64,000 bases of DNA, taken from positions 496,001 through 560,000 of the forward strand of contig NZ_JARUND010000001.1 in the NCBI RefSeq assembly GCF_036898825.1, written 5' to 3'. The position numbers were made by a program, and so were the translations under genes. This stretch comes from Streptomyces sp. B21-083 (GTDB taxonomy: Bacteria; Actinomycetota; Actinomycetes; Streptomycetales; Streptomycetaceae). Within the stretch, counting starts at the first letter, position 1, and every line of letters begins with the position of its first letter. A model generated the notes under the pieces. It did no database searches. It saw nothing but the letters and a program-made list of their open reading frames with translations, and was not told where the DNA came from. Of this stretch, positions 1 to 7,761 are shown piece by piece.

Positions 1-366
1 CCGTACGCCGTCGGCCTCCAGGGCGCGGCGCAGCCGGTCCTCCCGTCGGCGCGCGTGGCCGCTGCCGTCGGCCGCCATGCGCACCTCGTCGGCGTCCACC
101 TCGGCGGCGACCCGGCACACCTCGCGCACCAGGTCGCCGTGGCGCAGGACCAGCCGTCCGCCCCGCTCGCGCAGACCGGTGTCGAGGTCGTGCAGGCAGT
201 CGGCGAGGAAGGCCAGCCGGTTGGGTACGGCGAACCCCGCGCCGTCCACCGCCGAATCCCGCACGAACAGCGGGACGACCGTGCGGCTGTCGTCCAGGGC
301 GGCGCGCAGCGGCGGATGGTCATGCAGACGCAGGTCGGCGGTGAACAGGACGACCGAGACGTTCAT
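1..366 (-). CDS. phr: DNA photolyase, N-terminal part (cut by window edge)
   Basis: The minus strand reads open from an ATG at 366 to the window edge, giving 122 residues and no stop. It begins MNVSVVLFTADLRLHDHPPL, the typical start of the photolyase/cryptochrome antenna-binding domain (strand, then RDLR/DLRLHDNP-type motif), and continues with a Rossmann-like pattern containing VVPLFV and a GLRERGGRLVLRHGD segment. The family repairs cyclobutane pyrimidine dimers with light through FAD. The FAD-binding helical domain lies outside the window, so photolyase and cryptochrome cannot be separated here. It is transcribed in the same direction as the upstream alpha-galactosidase gene but is separated from it by about 225 bases. 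Confidence 0.85.
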   Translation of the reverse strand, partial: MNVSVVLFTADLRLHDHPPLRAALDDSRTVVPLFVRDSAVDGAGFAVPNRLAFLADCLHDLDTGLRERGGRLVLRHGDLVREVCRVAAEVDADEVRMAADGSGHARRREDRLRRALEADGVR

Positions 367-463
367 GGTGCGTACTCCGGGGAGCAGGAGGGGGGACTGA
401 CGGGCGGTGCCCGCTGGTGACCACTTCCAGGTGTGGGCACGCATTGGATGCGCACCGGCGGAA

Positions 464-484
464 CCCGTGTTCCCGGGACACGGG
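464..484 (-). terminator. Hairpin downstream of the alpha-galactosidase gene
   Basis: CCCGTGT and ACACGGG form a 7-bp stem around TCCCGGG, about 110 bases beyond the alpha-galactosidase stop and before the photolyase start. There is no T tract, so its role as terminator is tentative. Confidence 0.3.
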
Positions 485-553
485 CATATCACCACAAAGA
501 CGTCACTTTTTCTGATGTGTGGACGCCTGCCGCCCGTCACACCGTCTCCCTGC

Positions 554-611
554 TCTTACCCCTCTACTCCTCCACAGCGAGGTCTTATCCCTCTACTCCT
601 CCGCAGTGAGG
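554..611. repeat. 29-bp tandem duplication at the 3' end of the GH36 gene
   Basis: Units 554-582 and 583-611 match at 26 of 29 positions. The right unit contains the last codons and TAG stop of the GH36 gene (stop at 593-595). The left unit repeats this stretch just outside the gene. It looks like a replication-slippage duplication that left the protein end intact. Confidence 0.8.
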
Positions 612-2773
612 CGGATCAGCAGGACAGCGGGCGTACGCGGCAGCGACACCGTCAGCTGGTCCCGGTCCCCGTCCCAGGCCGCCGAGCCGGCGGTCGCGGC
701 GGTCGGGTGCAGGATCTCCACGCGGACGTCCCGGCCCGCCAAGTGCTCGACGGGCAGGCGGAGTTCGGTCGGTCCGCCACGGCGCCAGACGGAGAGGTAG
801 GACGTACGGCCACCGGGCACCCGCATGCCCAGCGCCAGCCACTCGTCCGTCCAGCCCGGCAGACCGAGCGGCCAGAACGGCACGGCCTGCCCGAGATCGC
901 CGCGGAGCGTCTTGTACACGCTCACCGCGTCCCGTACGAGGGCGAGTTGATGCTCCGACATCCGGTCCAGATGGCCGGACAGATGGATCCGGCCGAGCAG
1001 CGCCCCGCCCAGGGTGAAGGTGATCAGGTCGTCGTCGAACCCCGGCTGCGGATAGGCCCAGACGGCACCCTGCTCGGGCGGCACCGCCGTGGGCGCGGCA
1101 GCGGCGATCGGCGGGCACCGGAGCGGGTCCTGCTGGTCACTGGTGGACTGGAGCTGGGTGACGGCCAGGGTGGCGCCGTCCATCCGCATCCCGCCCGAGG
1201 CACAGTTCTCGATCACCAGGCCCGGGTGCCGGTCCAGTACCTCGGTGAGCCAGCTCAGATACGCCTGGGCGTGGCCGAGCAGTCCGGCTCCCGGCGCGAT
1301 GTCCCCGGGGGCGCAGGTTCCCGGGTCGACGACGATGTTGTAGTCCAGCTTGAGGTAGCCGACGCCCCAGTCGCCGACGATGCGGTCCACCGTCTTGTCG
1401 AGGTGCGCGCGGGCGTCCGGGTGCCGCAGGTCCAGCTGGTGGCGGCCCTGCTCCGTCAGGCGTATGCCGTCCCGCTGGAAGAAGGCCTCCGGCGGGAGTT
1501 CGGACGCGACGGGGCTGCGCACTCCCACGACCTCCGGCTCCAGCCACAGCCCGGGCACCATGCCGCGCTCCCTGATCCGGGCCAGGACCGCCTGGATTCC
1601 GCCGTCGGGGAAGCGGCGCGGCGAGGGCAGCCACTCGCCGACGCTGTCCCACCAGCCCTCGGTGCTGTCGTCGTACCAGCCGGAGTCGATGCAGAAGTAC
1701 TCCGAGCCGGCCCGAGCGGCGGCGTCGATCAGCGGCAGCAGTTTCTCCGTCGTCGGGTCACCCATCAGGGTGTTCATGTAGTCGTTGAAGACGACCGGCA
1801 GCGCGGTGTGGTCCGGGTGCGGTCGGCGCACGGCGCGGCGGTACGAGGTGAGGGCGCCGAAGGCGTCGTCGAGCCCGGAGCCGAGGGCCAGGACGCCGGG
1901 CACCGTGGTGAACTCGGCGCCGGGCGCGAGGCGGACGCGCCACTGGTGTTCCGCGTCCATGGGCCCGTTCAGCGCCAGATATGTGCCGTGGTCGCGCTCG
2001 CCCGCGTCCCAGCGCCAGCCCGCCGGTGACTCGATCTGCCACAACCAGGCCCGGTCGCCGCCGCGTTCGGTGAGGGCGCCCATCGGCAGGTGCCCGTCGG
2101 AGGGCCAACTGCCACGTCCGGCCAGGGTCAGCGTCGCGCGGCTGTCGTGCTGGTGGACGTCGACATGGATGTCGCTGACGGTGTCGCGCAGCGGCTCGGT
2201 GTACCACCGGCACTCCGCCAGCCAGTCGTTGCGGGCGCGGTGGATGTCGAGGCGGTCGGGGGAAGGAAGGGCGCCGAGCAGCAGGCTGCTCACGGACTGG
2301 ACGACTAGCGGCTCCTCTCCCCCGTTGCCGAGACGGACACGGGAGCGCAGCACGGGTAGCCCGACGGGCGAGGACAGTTCGACGAACGCCGTCAACCCGG
2401 TCCCGGGATCGTGCAGTTCGACGGTCAGGTACGTCCAGCCGTCGGCTTCCCAGGTGGTGTGGCCCCGGTGCCGCAGCCGGGCGCCGAATGCCGTGCCGGT
2501 GAAGCGGGGGCCCGACCAGCCGCTGCCGTGGCCGAGGGCGGTGAGCTCCACGAGGTGAAGGGGTGCGTCGGGGCCGGGCTCGGGCGCCGACTCGCCGGTG
2601 CGGGTCGCCGCGCCGGCACCCGGCCGCGGATCGGGACGGGTCAGCCGGACCAGTCGCGGGATCCCGTCGGCGCCCGTGGCGAACTCGGCCTCCAGGGCGC
2701 GGTGGCCCCAGACAAAGTGCTGCTCAGTGGTGGTGCGGGTGGCCGTGCCCGCCGAATCCGACGTACCGGTCAA
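593..2773 (-). CDS. Alpha-galactosidase, GH36 family
   Basis: A 726-residue protein, the usual length for GH36 alpha-galactosidases, which remove terminal alpha-galactose from raffinose-type sugars and galactomannan. It shows the family's N-terminal beta-sandwich followed by a TIM barrel with the landmarks YFCIDSGWYDD, the nucleophile motif LKLDYN and the acid/base region QSTSDQQDP, preceded by ENCASGGMRMDG. No signal peptide is visible, so it probably acts in the cytoplasm on imported oligosaccharides. The start is TTG at 2771-2773, supported by a strong GGAGGGG ribosome site. It lies divergent from the LacI gene and shares its palindromic operator region. The cytoplasmic location fits the ABC importer across the operator. 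Confidence 0.9.
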   Translation of the reverse strand: MTGTSDSAGTATRTTTEQHFVWGHRALEAEFATGADGIPRLVRLTRPDPRPGAGAATRTGESAPEPGPDAPLHLVELTALGHGSGWSGPRFTGTAFGARLRHRGHTTWEADGWTYLTVELHDPGTGLTAFVELSSPVGLPVLRSRVRLGNGGEEPLVVQSVSSLLLGALPSPDRLDIHRARNDWLAECRWYTEPLRDTVSDIHVDVHQHDSRATLTLAGRGSWPSDGHLPMGALTERGGDRAWLWQIESPAGWRWDAGERDHGTYLALNGPMDAEHQWRVRLAPGAEFTTVPGVLALGSGLDDAFGALTSYRRAVRRPHPDHTALPVVFNDYMNTLMGDPTTEKLLPLIDAAARAGSEYFCIDSGWYDDSTEGWWDSVGEWLPSPRRFPDGGIQAVLARIRERGMVPGLWLEPEVVGVRSPVASELPPEAFFQRDGIRLTEQGRHQLDLRHPDARAHLDKTVDRIVGDWGVGYLKLDYNIVVDPGTCAPGDIAPGAGLLGHAQAYLSWLTEVLDRHPGLVIENCASGGMRMDGATLAVTQLQSTSDQQDPLRCPPIAAAAPTAVPPEQGAVWAYPQPGFDDDLITFTLGGALLGRIHLSGHLDRMSEHQLALVRDAVSVYKTLRGDLGQAVPFWPLGLPGWTDEWLALGMRVPGGRTSYLSVWRRGGPTELRLPVEHLAGRDVRVEILHPTAATAGSAAWDGDRDQLTVSLPRTPAVLLIRLTAEE

Positions 2774-2843
2774 CGTCTTCCCCTCCCGATGCCGCCTGGG
2801 CCGACGGTCTGCTTCTGCCGCGTGAATTGATGGTTACGGTCTC

Positions 2844-2897
2844 TTGACGACCCTCATGTGACCGGTCACAATCCTGGCATGAATGTGACCGGTCACA
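2844..2897 (+). promoter_or_regulatory. LacI promoter with two identical palindromic operators
   Basis: TTGACG (2844-2849), 17 bases, CACAAT (2867-2872) makes a good promoter. Transcription would begin at about 2879, exactly at an ATG. TGTGACCGGTCACA, a perfect 14-bp palindrome, occurs at 2857-2870 between the -35 and -10 boxes and again at 2884-2897 just after the start, 27 bp centre to centre. This is the form of a LacI-family operator and would repress this gene and probably the divergent GH36 gene. Confidence 0.8.
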
Positions 2898-3925
2898 CAA
2901 GACGCTCAGTGAGCATCCGGGATGTCGCCACGGCGGCCGGAGTCTCCTACCAGACCGTCTCCCGGGTGATCAACGACCACCCCAGTGTCAAGCCGTCCAC
3001 CCGCGACAGGGTGCTCGCGGCCATCGACGAGCTGGGGTTCCGGCGCAACTCCACCGCGCTCGCCCTCGCCAGTGGACGCACCCGTGCCGTGACCGTGCTC
3101 ACCTCCAACACCACGCACTACGGCTACGCCTCGATCCTCCAGGGCATCGAGGAGGCCGCCCGCGCCGCCGCTTACACCGTCGGGGTCGGCGTCCTCGAAT
3201 CGACCGACGGCGCCGACGAGGCCGCCGTCGACGCCCAGGTGCGGCGGGCGGCGGACGCGGGCGGCGGACTGATCGTGATCGCATACGATCCCGCCGGTGT
3301 ACGGGCCCTGGGCGCCGTCCCCGCCGAACTCCCGGTCGTCGGCGTGGTCGAGACCCCCGCGAGCCCGCCCGGTGGCGACCGCCCCTGGGTGTGGACCGAC
3401 GACCGCGAGGCCGCCTACGAGGCGACCCGCCATCTGCTCTCCCTCGGCCACGAGACCGTGCACTACGTCGCCATCCCGTCCAGCACCCGGCGCACCAGCG
3501 CCCGAACGACCGGCTGGCAGCAGGCACTCAGGGAGGCGGGAGCACCCGAACCCCGTCCCCTGCAAGGGAGTTGGGGCCCGGCCGGCGGTCACGCGGCGGG
3601 CCTGAAGCTCGCGAAGGACGCCCGCGTCACCGCGATCCTGTGCGGCAACGACGACCTCGCGCTGGGGGTGATCCGCGCCCTCCACGAGACGGGCCGCACG
3701 GTCCCCGGCGAGGTGAGCGTGGCCGGGTTCGACGACGCCCCGCACTCCGCCTATCTCACCCCGTCGCTGACGACCGTACGCCTGGACTTCACCGGCCTCG
3801 GCCGGTCCGCGTTCGCCCTGCTGCACGGCGTACTGGAGGAGTCCGCGCCGATCGCCCCGCACCCCGTCTCCGTACCGGAACTGGTGGTGCGGGAGAGCTC
3901 GGGGCCGCCGCCCGGACGCGACTGA
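2879..3925 (+). CDS. LacI-family repressor of the alpha-galactoside locus
   Basis: A 348-residue LacI/GalR regulator: N-terminal helix-turn-helix (IRDVATAAGVSYQTVSRVIN) and hinge, then a periplasmic-binding-protein-like sugar sensor ending in VPELVVRESS. The ATG at 2879 is chosen because no upstream start has a ribosome site and the promoter predicts a transcript beginning there, so it is probably leaderless. GTG at 2858 and GTG at 2909 are alternatives; 2909 would give the most typical LacI N-terminus. The two operators overlap the promoter and first codons, which implies autoregulation. Its likely ligand is an alpha-galactoside or galactose, inferred from the GH36 neighbour. Confidence 0.85.
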   Translation: MNVTGHTRRSVSIRDVATAAGVSYQTVSRVINDHPSVKPSTRDRVLAAIDELGFRRNSTALALASGRTRAVTVLTSNTTHYGYASILQGIEEAARAAAYTVGVGVLESTDGADEAAVDAQVRRAADAGGGLIVIAYDPAGVRALGAVPAELPVVGVVETPASPPGGDRPWVWTDDREAAYEATRHLLSLGHETVHYVAIPSSTRRTSARTTGWQQALREAGAPEPRPLQGSWGPAGGHAAGLKLAKDARVTAILCGNDDLALGVIRALHETGRTVPGEVSVAGFDDAPHSAYLTPSLTTVRLDFTGLGRSAFALLHGVLEESAPIAPHPVSVPELVVRESSGPPPGRD

Positions 3926-3937
3926 GCCGGCTCCGGC

Positions 3938-4340
3938 GCCACCCGCATGCCTCGCCCACTCCCCTCCCCTACTTGCCTCGCCCACCCCACCTCACCGCCC
4001 CCTACTTGCCTCGCCCGCCCGCGCCTCACCGCCCCTCATACGCCCCCGCCTCACCCTCGCGTCGTTTCCTCCACCCCGCCTCACCGCGCCTGCCGCCTCG
4101 CCCGCCCGCCCGCGCCTCACCGCCCCTCATACGCCCCCGCCTCACCCTCCCGTCGTTTCCTCCACCCCACCTCAGCGCCCCTCACACGCCTCACCCGCAC
4201 CCACCCCACCCCGCACACGCGTCGCCCATCGCACCCCTCCCGTCGTATCCCTCTCCTCCGCCTCACCCACTTGCTTCGCCCGAGCCTCCCGCCCACACCT
4301 CCTCAGCCCGACCGCTTCACGATCCGCCGCCTGTCTGAGC
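3938..4340 (+). repeat. C-rich, G-poor leader with about 91-bp and 33-bp tandem repeats
   Basis: The 435-base gap between the LacI gene and the binding-protein gene has no gene. The plus strand is an almost pure C/T/A tract built on CCTCACC-like words. About 75 bases at 4011-4085 recur at 4102-4175 (offset 91, one internal mismatch seen). A shorter unit beginning CTTGCCTCGCCC recurs at 3972, 4005 and, weakly, 4270. A transcript here would be long, unstructured, C-rich and G-poor, the profile of a Rho utilisation site. The reading frame through it has a biased, unprotein-like composition. Confidence 0.75.
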
Positions 4341-4360
4341 CCGTTCGCGAAAGGCACGTC

Positions 4361-5695
4361 ATGACGAGAAGAGCCCTCCCCGCACTGGCGTTCATATGCG
4401 CCGCAGCCCTGTCCGTGACCGCGTGCAGTGACCCCACCGCAGGCGACTCAGGTTCCTCCGCCGACTCGGGCGCGGGGCAGACGAAGGTCGACCCGACCGC
4501 CCGCCTCGACGGCGTGAAACTGACCATGTGGACCGCGCAGAACACCCTCAACGCGCCCAAGCAGGTCATCGACGCGTTCGAGAAGGCCACCGGAGCCAAG
4601 GTGGAGACGCAAGCCGTCCCCGACCTGTACGAGCAGAACGTGCCGACGAAGCTCGCGTCCGGCGACAAGCCCGACCTGATGTTCTGGCAGCCGTCCATCT
4701 CCACGCTGCCCTTCATCCAGCCGAAGCAGAACCTCCTCACCCTCGACGGTGAGGAGTGGGTGTCGAAGCTGGGCGACACCGAGAGGTCGCTCGGCGTGAT
4801 CGACGGCAAGCGGTACGCGGCGATCGTCACCAGCCCCGCCATGCTCGGCGTCTACTACAACAAGGACGTCTTCAAGAAGGCCGGGCTGAGCGAGGCCGAC
4901 TTCCCCAAGTCGTACGACCAGTTGCTGGCCCTCGGCAAAACCATCACGGACAAGACCGACGCGGCCGGCTTCTACGAGGCCGGCGGCGACAAGTGGCCGC
5001 TGCAGTGGCAGATGCAGGTCCAGCTCACCGACCTCGACAAGCAGTGGTGGGCCGACCTCAACCAGAACAAGGTGAAGTGGACCGACCCGGTCGTCGTCGG
5101 CGCCATCAAGAAGTACAAGGAGAAGCTGCTCGACGCCGGGCTCGCGCAGAAGAACTACAAGACCGGCACCTTCACCGGGCAGGCCGACTCCCTCTGGAAG
5201 GGTGAGTCGGGCATGGTCCTCAACGTCACCTCGTTCCAGAGCCAGTTGCAGGCCAAGTACTCCACGGCCGAGATCGACAAGAAGATCGGCTGGTTCCCGG
5301 TCGCCAACTCCTCCGCCACCGGCCTGTACTCGCCGGACCAGACCAACGGCGTCGTCGCTTTCAAGACCGGTGACGAGAAGCGGCAGAACGCCTCCCGGCA
5401 GTTCCTGGCCTTCTGGCTCGGCCCGGACTACGCCGACTACATCAAGACGATGAAGATCCCCTCGGTCGAGCCGTCCGTGCCGACCCCCGCCGGCCTCCCC
5501 GAAGCGTCGATGGCGCAGGTCAAGGCGCTCCCCACGGCCATCGGCGTCTTCCAGGCCAAGGCGATCGTCGCGCCCGACACGCACCTCTACCTCGCCGACA
5601 TGCTCTACGGCAAGAAGAGTCCCCAGCAGGTCGCGCAGGCGATCGAGGACCAGTTCGCGCAGGTGGCCAAGGCCCAGGCAGCGCCCGGCTTCTAG
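4361..5695 (+). CDS. ABC sugar transporter, substrate-binding lipoprotein (family 1)
   Basis: A 444-residue extracytoplasmic solute-binding protein of the MalE/family 1 type. The N-terminus is MTRRALPALAF, a hydrophobic stretch and the lipobox SVTAC, so it is lipid-anchored outside the membrane. Typical family signatures follow: DAFEKATGAKVETQ, DKPDLMFWQP and YYNKDVFKKAGL. The ATG at 4361 follows a GAAAGG ribosome site; the open frame upstream runs through the repeat tract and is not taken as coding. With the next two permeases it forms a sugar importer. No ATPase gene is present, as is usual where a shared MsiK-type ATPase energises such systems. The substrate is inferred to be an alpha-galactoside. 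Confidence 0.9.
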   Translation: MTRRALPALAFICAAALSVTACSDPTAGDSGSSADSGAGQTKVDPTARLDGVKLTMWTAQNTLNAPKQVIDAFEKATGAKVETQAVPDLYEQNVPTKLASGDKPDLMFWQPSISTLPFIQPKQNLLTLDGEEWVSKLGDTERSLGVIDGKRYAAIVTSPAMLGVYYNKDVFKKAGLSEADFPKSYDQLLALGKTITDKTDAAGFYEAGGDKWPLQWQMQVQLTDLDKQWWADLNQNKVKWTDPVVVGAIKKYKEKLLDAGLAQKNYKTGTFTGQADSLWKGESGMVLNVTSFQSQLQAKYSTAEIDKKIGWFPVANSSATGLYSPDQTNGVVAFKTGDEKRQNASRQFLAFWLGPDYADYIKTMKIPSVEPSVPTPAGLPEASMAQVKALPTAIGVFQAKAIVAPDTHLYLADMLYGKKSPQQVAQAIEDQFAQVAKAQAAPGF

Positions 5696-5699
5696 AACG

Positions 5700-5776
5700 G
5701 TGACCGAACCGGTTTCCGGACCGGCTTCTGAACCCGATTCCAGACCGGCTTCTCAACCGGCTTTCAGACCGGCATG
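5700..5776 (+). repeat. Degenerate short repeat between binding protein and permease
   Basis: About six loose copies of a 12-13 base unit (ACCGG-C/T-TTC-type, such as GACCGGCTTCTGAAC) lie head to tail between the binding-protein stop and the permease ribosome site. The copies can pair with one another only partly. The tract may be an expanded spacer that affects differential expression of the two genes. Confidence 0.55.
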
Positions 5777-5811
5777 TGGATCGACCGACCCGACCGGCAA
5801 GGATTTCTCCG

Positions 5812-6741
5812 ATGGCGGACACGGCCATACGCACACGCACACAGAAACCGGCGCCCGCCAAGGGCCGGGCGGGAAAGGTGGGACGGCTGCCCCGTGCCGC
5901 CGTCCATCACCCCTGGTGGTTCGCCCTCCCCGCGATCGTCGTCTTCGCGGCCTTCTTCCTCGTGCCGAACCTGCTCAACTTCTACTACCCGTTCACCAAC
6001 TGGTCCTCGTACCACCCGGACATCGCCTTCACCGGCCTCGACAACTTCACGACCATCGCCCATGACGGCTCCCTGCTGCGGGCGATCCGCACGACCCTGC
6101 TCTACGCCCTGCTGGCGGCGGTCTTCCAGAACGGCTTCGGGCTGGCTCTGGCGCTGCTGCTGGAGGCGGACAGCCGGTTCAACCGGTTCTTCCGCGCCGT
6201 CTTCTTCCTGCCCGTGCTCATCTCCGCACTCGCCACCGGCTATGTCTTCCAGTCCCTGTTCAACCAGGACGGCGCCGTCAACGGCCTGCTCGGTACGGAC
6301 ATTCCGTGGCTCGGCTCGACGACCTGGACGCTGGTCCTGGTCACCGTCATCCACGGCTGGAAGTGGATGGGCCTGTCCATGCTGATCTATCTCGCCGGCC
6401 TCAAGGGCATCCCCGGCGAGATGCTGGAGGCCGCGAAGTGCGACGGCGCGGGTCCCTGGCGGACCTTCTGGTCAGTGCGCTGGCCGATGCTGGCGCCCGC
6501 CCTGACCTTCAACGTCACCACAGCGCTGATCGGCTCGATGAACACCTTCGACATCGTGCAGGCCACGACGGGCGGCGGACCCGCGGGCTCCACGGAGGTC
6601 TTCAACATCTACATGTTCCGCGTATTCGGGCAAGGACTGTACGCCCAAGCCTCCACGATGAGTTTGGTGCTCTTCCTCATCGTGGTGGCCTTGGCGATTC
6701 CGCTTGTCTTCGGCTTGCGTCGAAGGGAGCAACTTCTTTGA
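5812..6741 (+). CDS. ABC sugar transporter permease, MalF/UgpA type
   Basis: A 309-residue inner-membrane permease with a basic N-terminus, six predicted membrane segments beginning WWFALPAIVVFAAFFLV, and the EAA coupling loop (EMLEAAKCDGAGPWRTFW) that contacts the ATPase. The ATG at 5812 is preferred over 5776 because AAGGA lies eight bases upstream and the shorter form matches the family. It forms a heterodimer with the next permease. The last 27 codons (atg agt ttg ... ctt ctt) use several AT-ending codons (agt, att, ctt, cgt, caa), unlike the rest of the gene, and lead directly into an odd structured intergenic stretch. Confidence 0.88.
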   Translation: MADTAIRTRTQKPAPAKGRAGKVGRLPRAAVHHPWWFALPAIVVFAAFFLVPNLLNFYYPFTNWSSYHPDIAFTGLDNFTTIAHDGSLLRAIRTTLLYALLAAVFQNGFGLALALLLEADSRFNRFFRAVFFLPVLISALATGYVFQSLFNQDGAVNGLLGTDIPWLGSTTWTLVLVTVIHGWKWMGLSMLIYLAGLKGIPGEMLEAAKCDGAGPWRTFWSVRWPMLAPALTFNVTTALIGSMNTFDIVQATTGGGPAGSTEVFNIYMFRVFGQGLYAQASTMSLVLFLIVVALAIPLVFGLRRREQLL

Positions 6742-6872
6742 ACCCTCCTCCTCGCGGGCGAGGAGGATTCCTGGCTCACACTGCTCGGTCACTCAACGAG
6801 CGACCGAGACTCACACGATCAACACCAGTCGGGTTGGAACCAGCCCGGTTCCCCGATAGAAGGGAGGTTGGT
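6742..6872 (+). other. Structured, low-GC3 insert between two permease genes
   Basis: This gap is unusually long for a permease pair and holds three clean stem-loops in 131 bases: 6747-6766 (CCTCCTCG/CGAGGAGG), 6784-6808 (CTCGGTC/GACCGAG) and 6836-6852 (GGAACC/GGTTCC). One reading frame is open through it from TTG 6738, but only about half of its codons end in G or C, against nearly all in real genes here, so it is unlikely to be translated. The first hairpin followed by GGATTCC recalls the ends of IS200/IS605-like elements in actinobacteria. That resemblance is from memory and unproven. Confidence 0.55.
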
Positions 6873-7745
6873 GTGCTGGCTTGGTTCTCGCGCAACACGT
6901 CGGTAAGCGTACCAACTGTCGGGTCACGTCTGTGGCGCATTGGTCGCCCCACCCTGACCGTGGTCATCGCCGTCCTCGCCGTCGGCGTGCCGCTGTGGCT
7001 GGTCGCCGTCACCTCCGCCAAGCCGCAGGCCGACGCGATCATCCCGAACCTGGATCTGCCTCGGCACTGGCAGCCGGGCAGCAACTACGAAGAGGCCGTC
7101 AGCCAGGGCGAGATGCTGCACGGCTTCCTCAACTCCATTCTGGTCGTGGTGCCTTCGGTCGCCCTCGTCCTCGTCCTGGGGGCCGGCGCCGCCTGGGTCT
7201 TCGCCCGCCGCAAGTCGAGGCTGGTCTCGGCGGCGTACGCGATCTGCATCAGCGGACTGCTGTTGCCGCCCGCCGTCATCACCATCGTCATGGAGCTGCG
7301 GCAGCTGGGACTCGCGGGCACCCGGCCCGGGATGATCGCTGTCTACACCGGGATGTATCTGTCCACGTCGATCTTCTTCATGACCGGCTTCATCCGGGCC
7401 ATCCCGGTGGAGCTGGAGGAGGCGGCGCGGATGGACGGCGCGTCGCCGCTGCGGATCTTCCGGCAGATCATCCTGCCGCTGCTCAGGCCGGTCATCGCCA
7501 CCGCGACGATCATGGTGATGCTCTACGCCTGGAGCGACATCTTCTACGCCTTCTTCGTCCTCGGCGGCGGAGAGAAGGCGACCCTGCCGCTCAACCTCTA
7601 CAAGGTCGCCAGCGCCCAGCTGTACCTCAACAACTGGCATCTCGTCTTCGCGTACGTCGTGGTGATGAGCCTGCCCATGGTGGCCATCTTTTTGGTGGCC
7701 CAGCGAAAGATCGTGTCCGGAATCACCAGTGGAGCCGTCAAATGA
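6873..7745 (+). CDS. ABC sugar transporter permease, MalG type
   Basis: A 290-residue permease with six membrane segments and the EAA loop (LEEAARMDGASPLRIFRQII), partner of the preceding MalF-type permease. The GTG start at 6873 has an AGGGAGG ribosome site five bases upstream. A TTG at 6738, overlapping the previous stop and preceded by AAGGGAG, is the alternative but would add a 45-residue arginine/proline-rich tail with poor codon usage. The end (SGITSGAVK) is typical of MalG proteins. It lies 16 bases before the secreted glycosidase gene, so the four genes are probably one operon. Confidence 0.88.
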   Translation: MLAWFSRNTSVSVPTVGSRLWRIGRPTLTVVIAVLAVGVPLWLVAVTSAKPQADAIIPNLDLPRHWQPGSNYEEAVSQGEMLHGFLNSILVVVPSVALVLVLGAGAAWVFARRKSRLVSAAYAICISGLLLPPAVITIVMELRQLGLAGTRPGMIAVYTGMYLSTSIFFMTGFIRAIPVELEEAARMDGASPLRIFRQIILPLLRPVIATATIMVMLYAWSDIFYAFFVLGGGEKATLPLNLYKVASAQLYLNNWHLVFAYVVVMSLPMVAIFLVAQRKIVSGITSGAVK

Positions 7746-7761
7746 CCGGAGGTCCCTCAGC

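Noticed and set aside
3938..4340. CRISPR array
   Set aside because: The repeats are imperfect, differ in length and touch one another without unique spacers.
3947..4360. N-terminal extension of the sugar-binding lipoprotein through the C-rich repeat
   Set aside because: The extension is low-complexity, and the lipoprotein signal with a ribosome site begins at 4361.
6742..6872. Intact insertion sequence or TnpB gene
   Set aside because: Only 131 bases with no transposase frame; at most a remnant.
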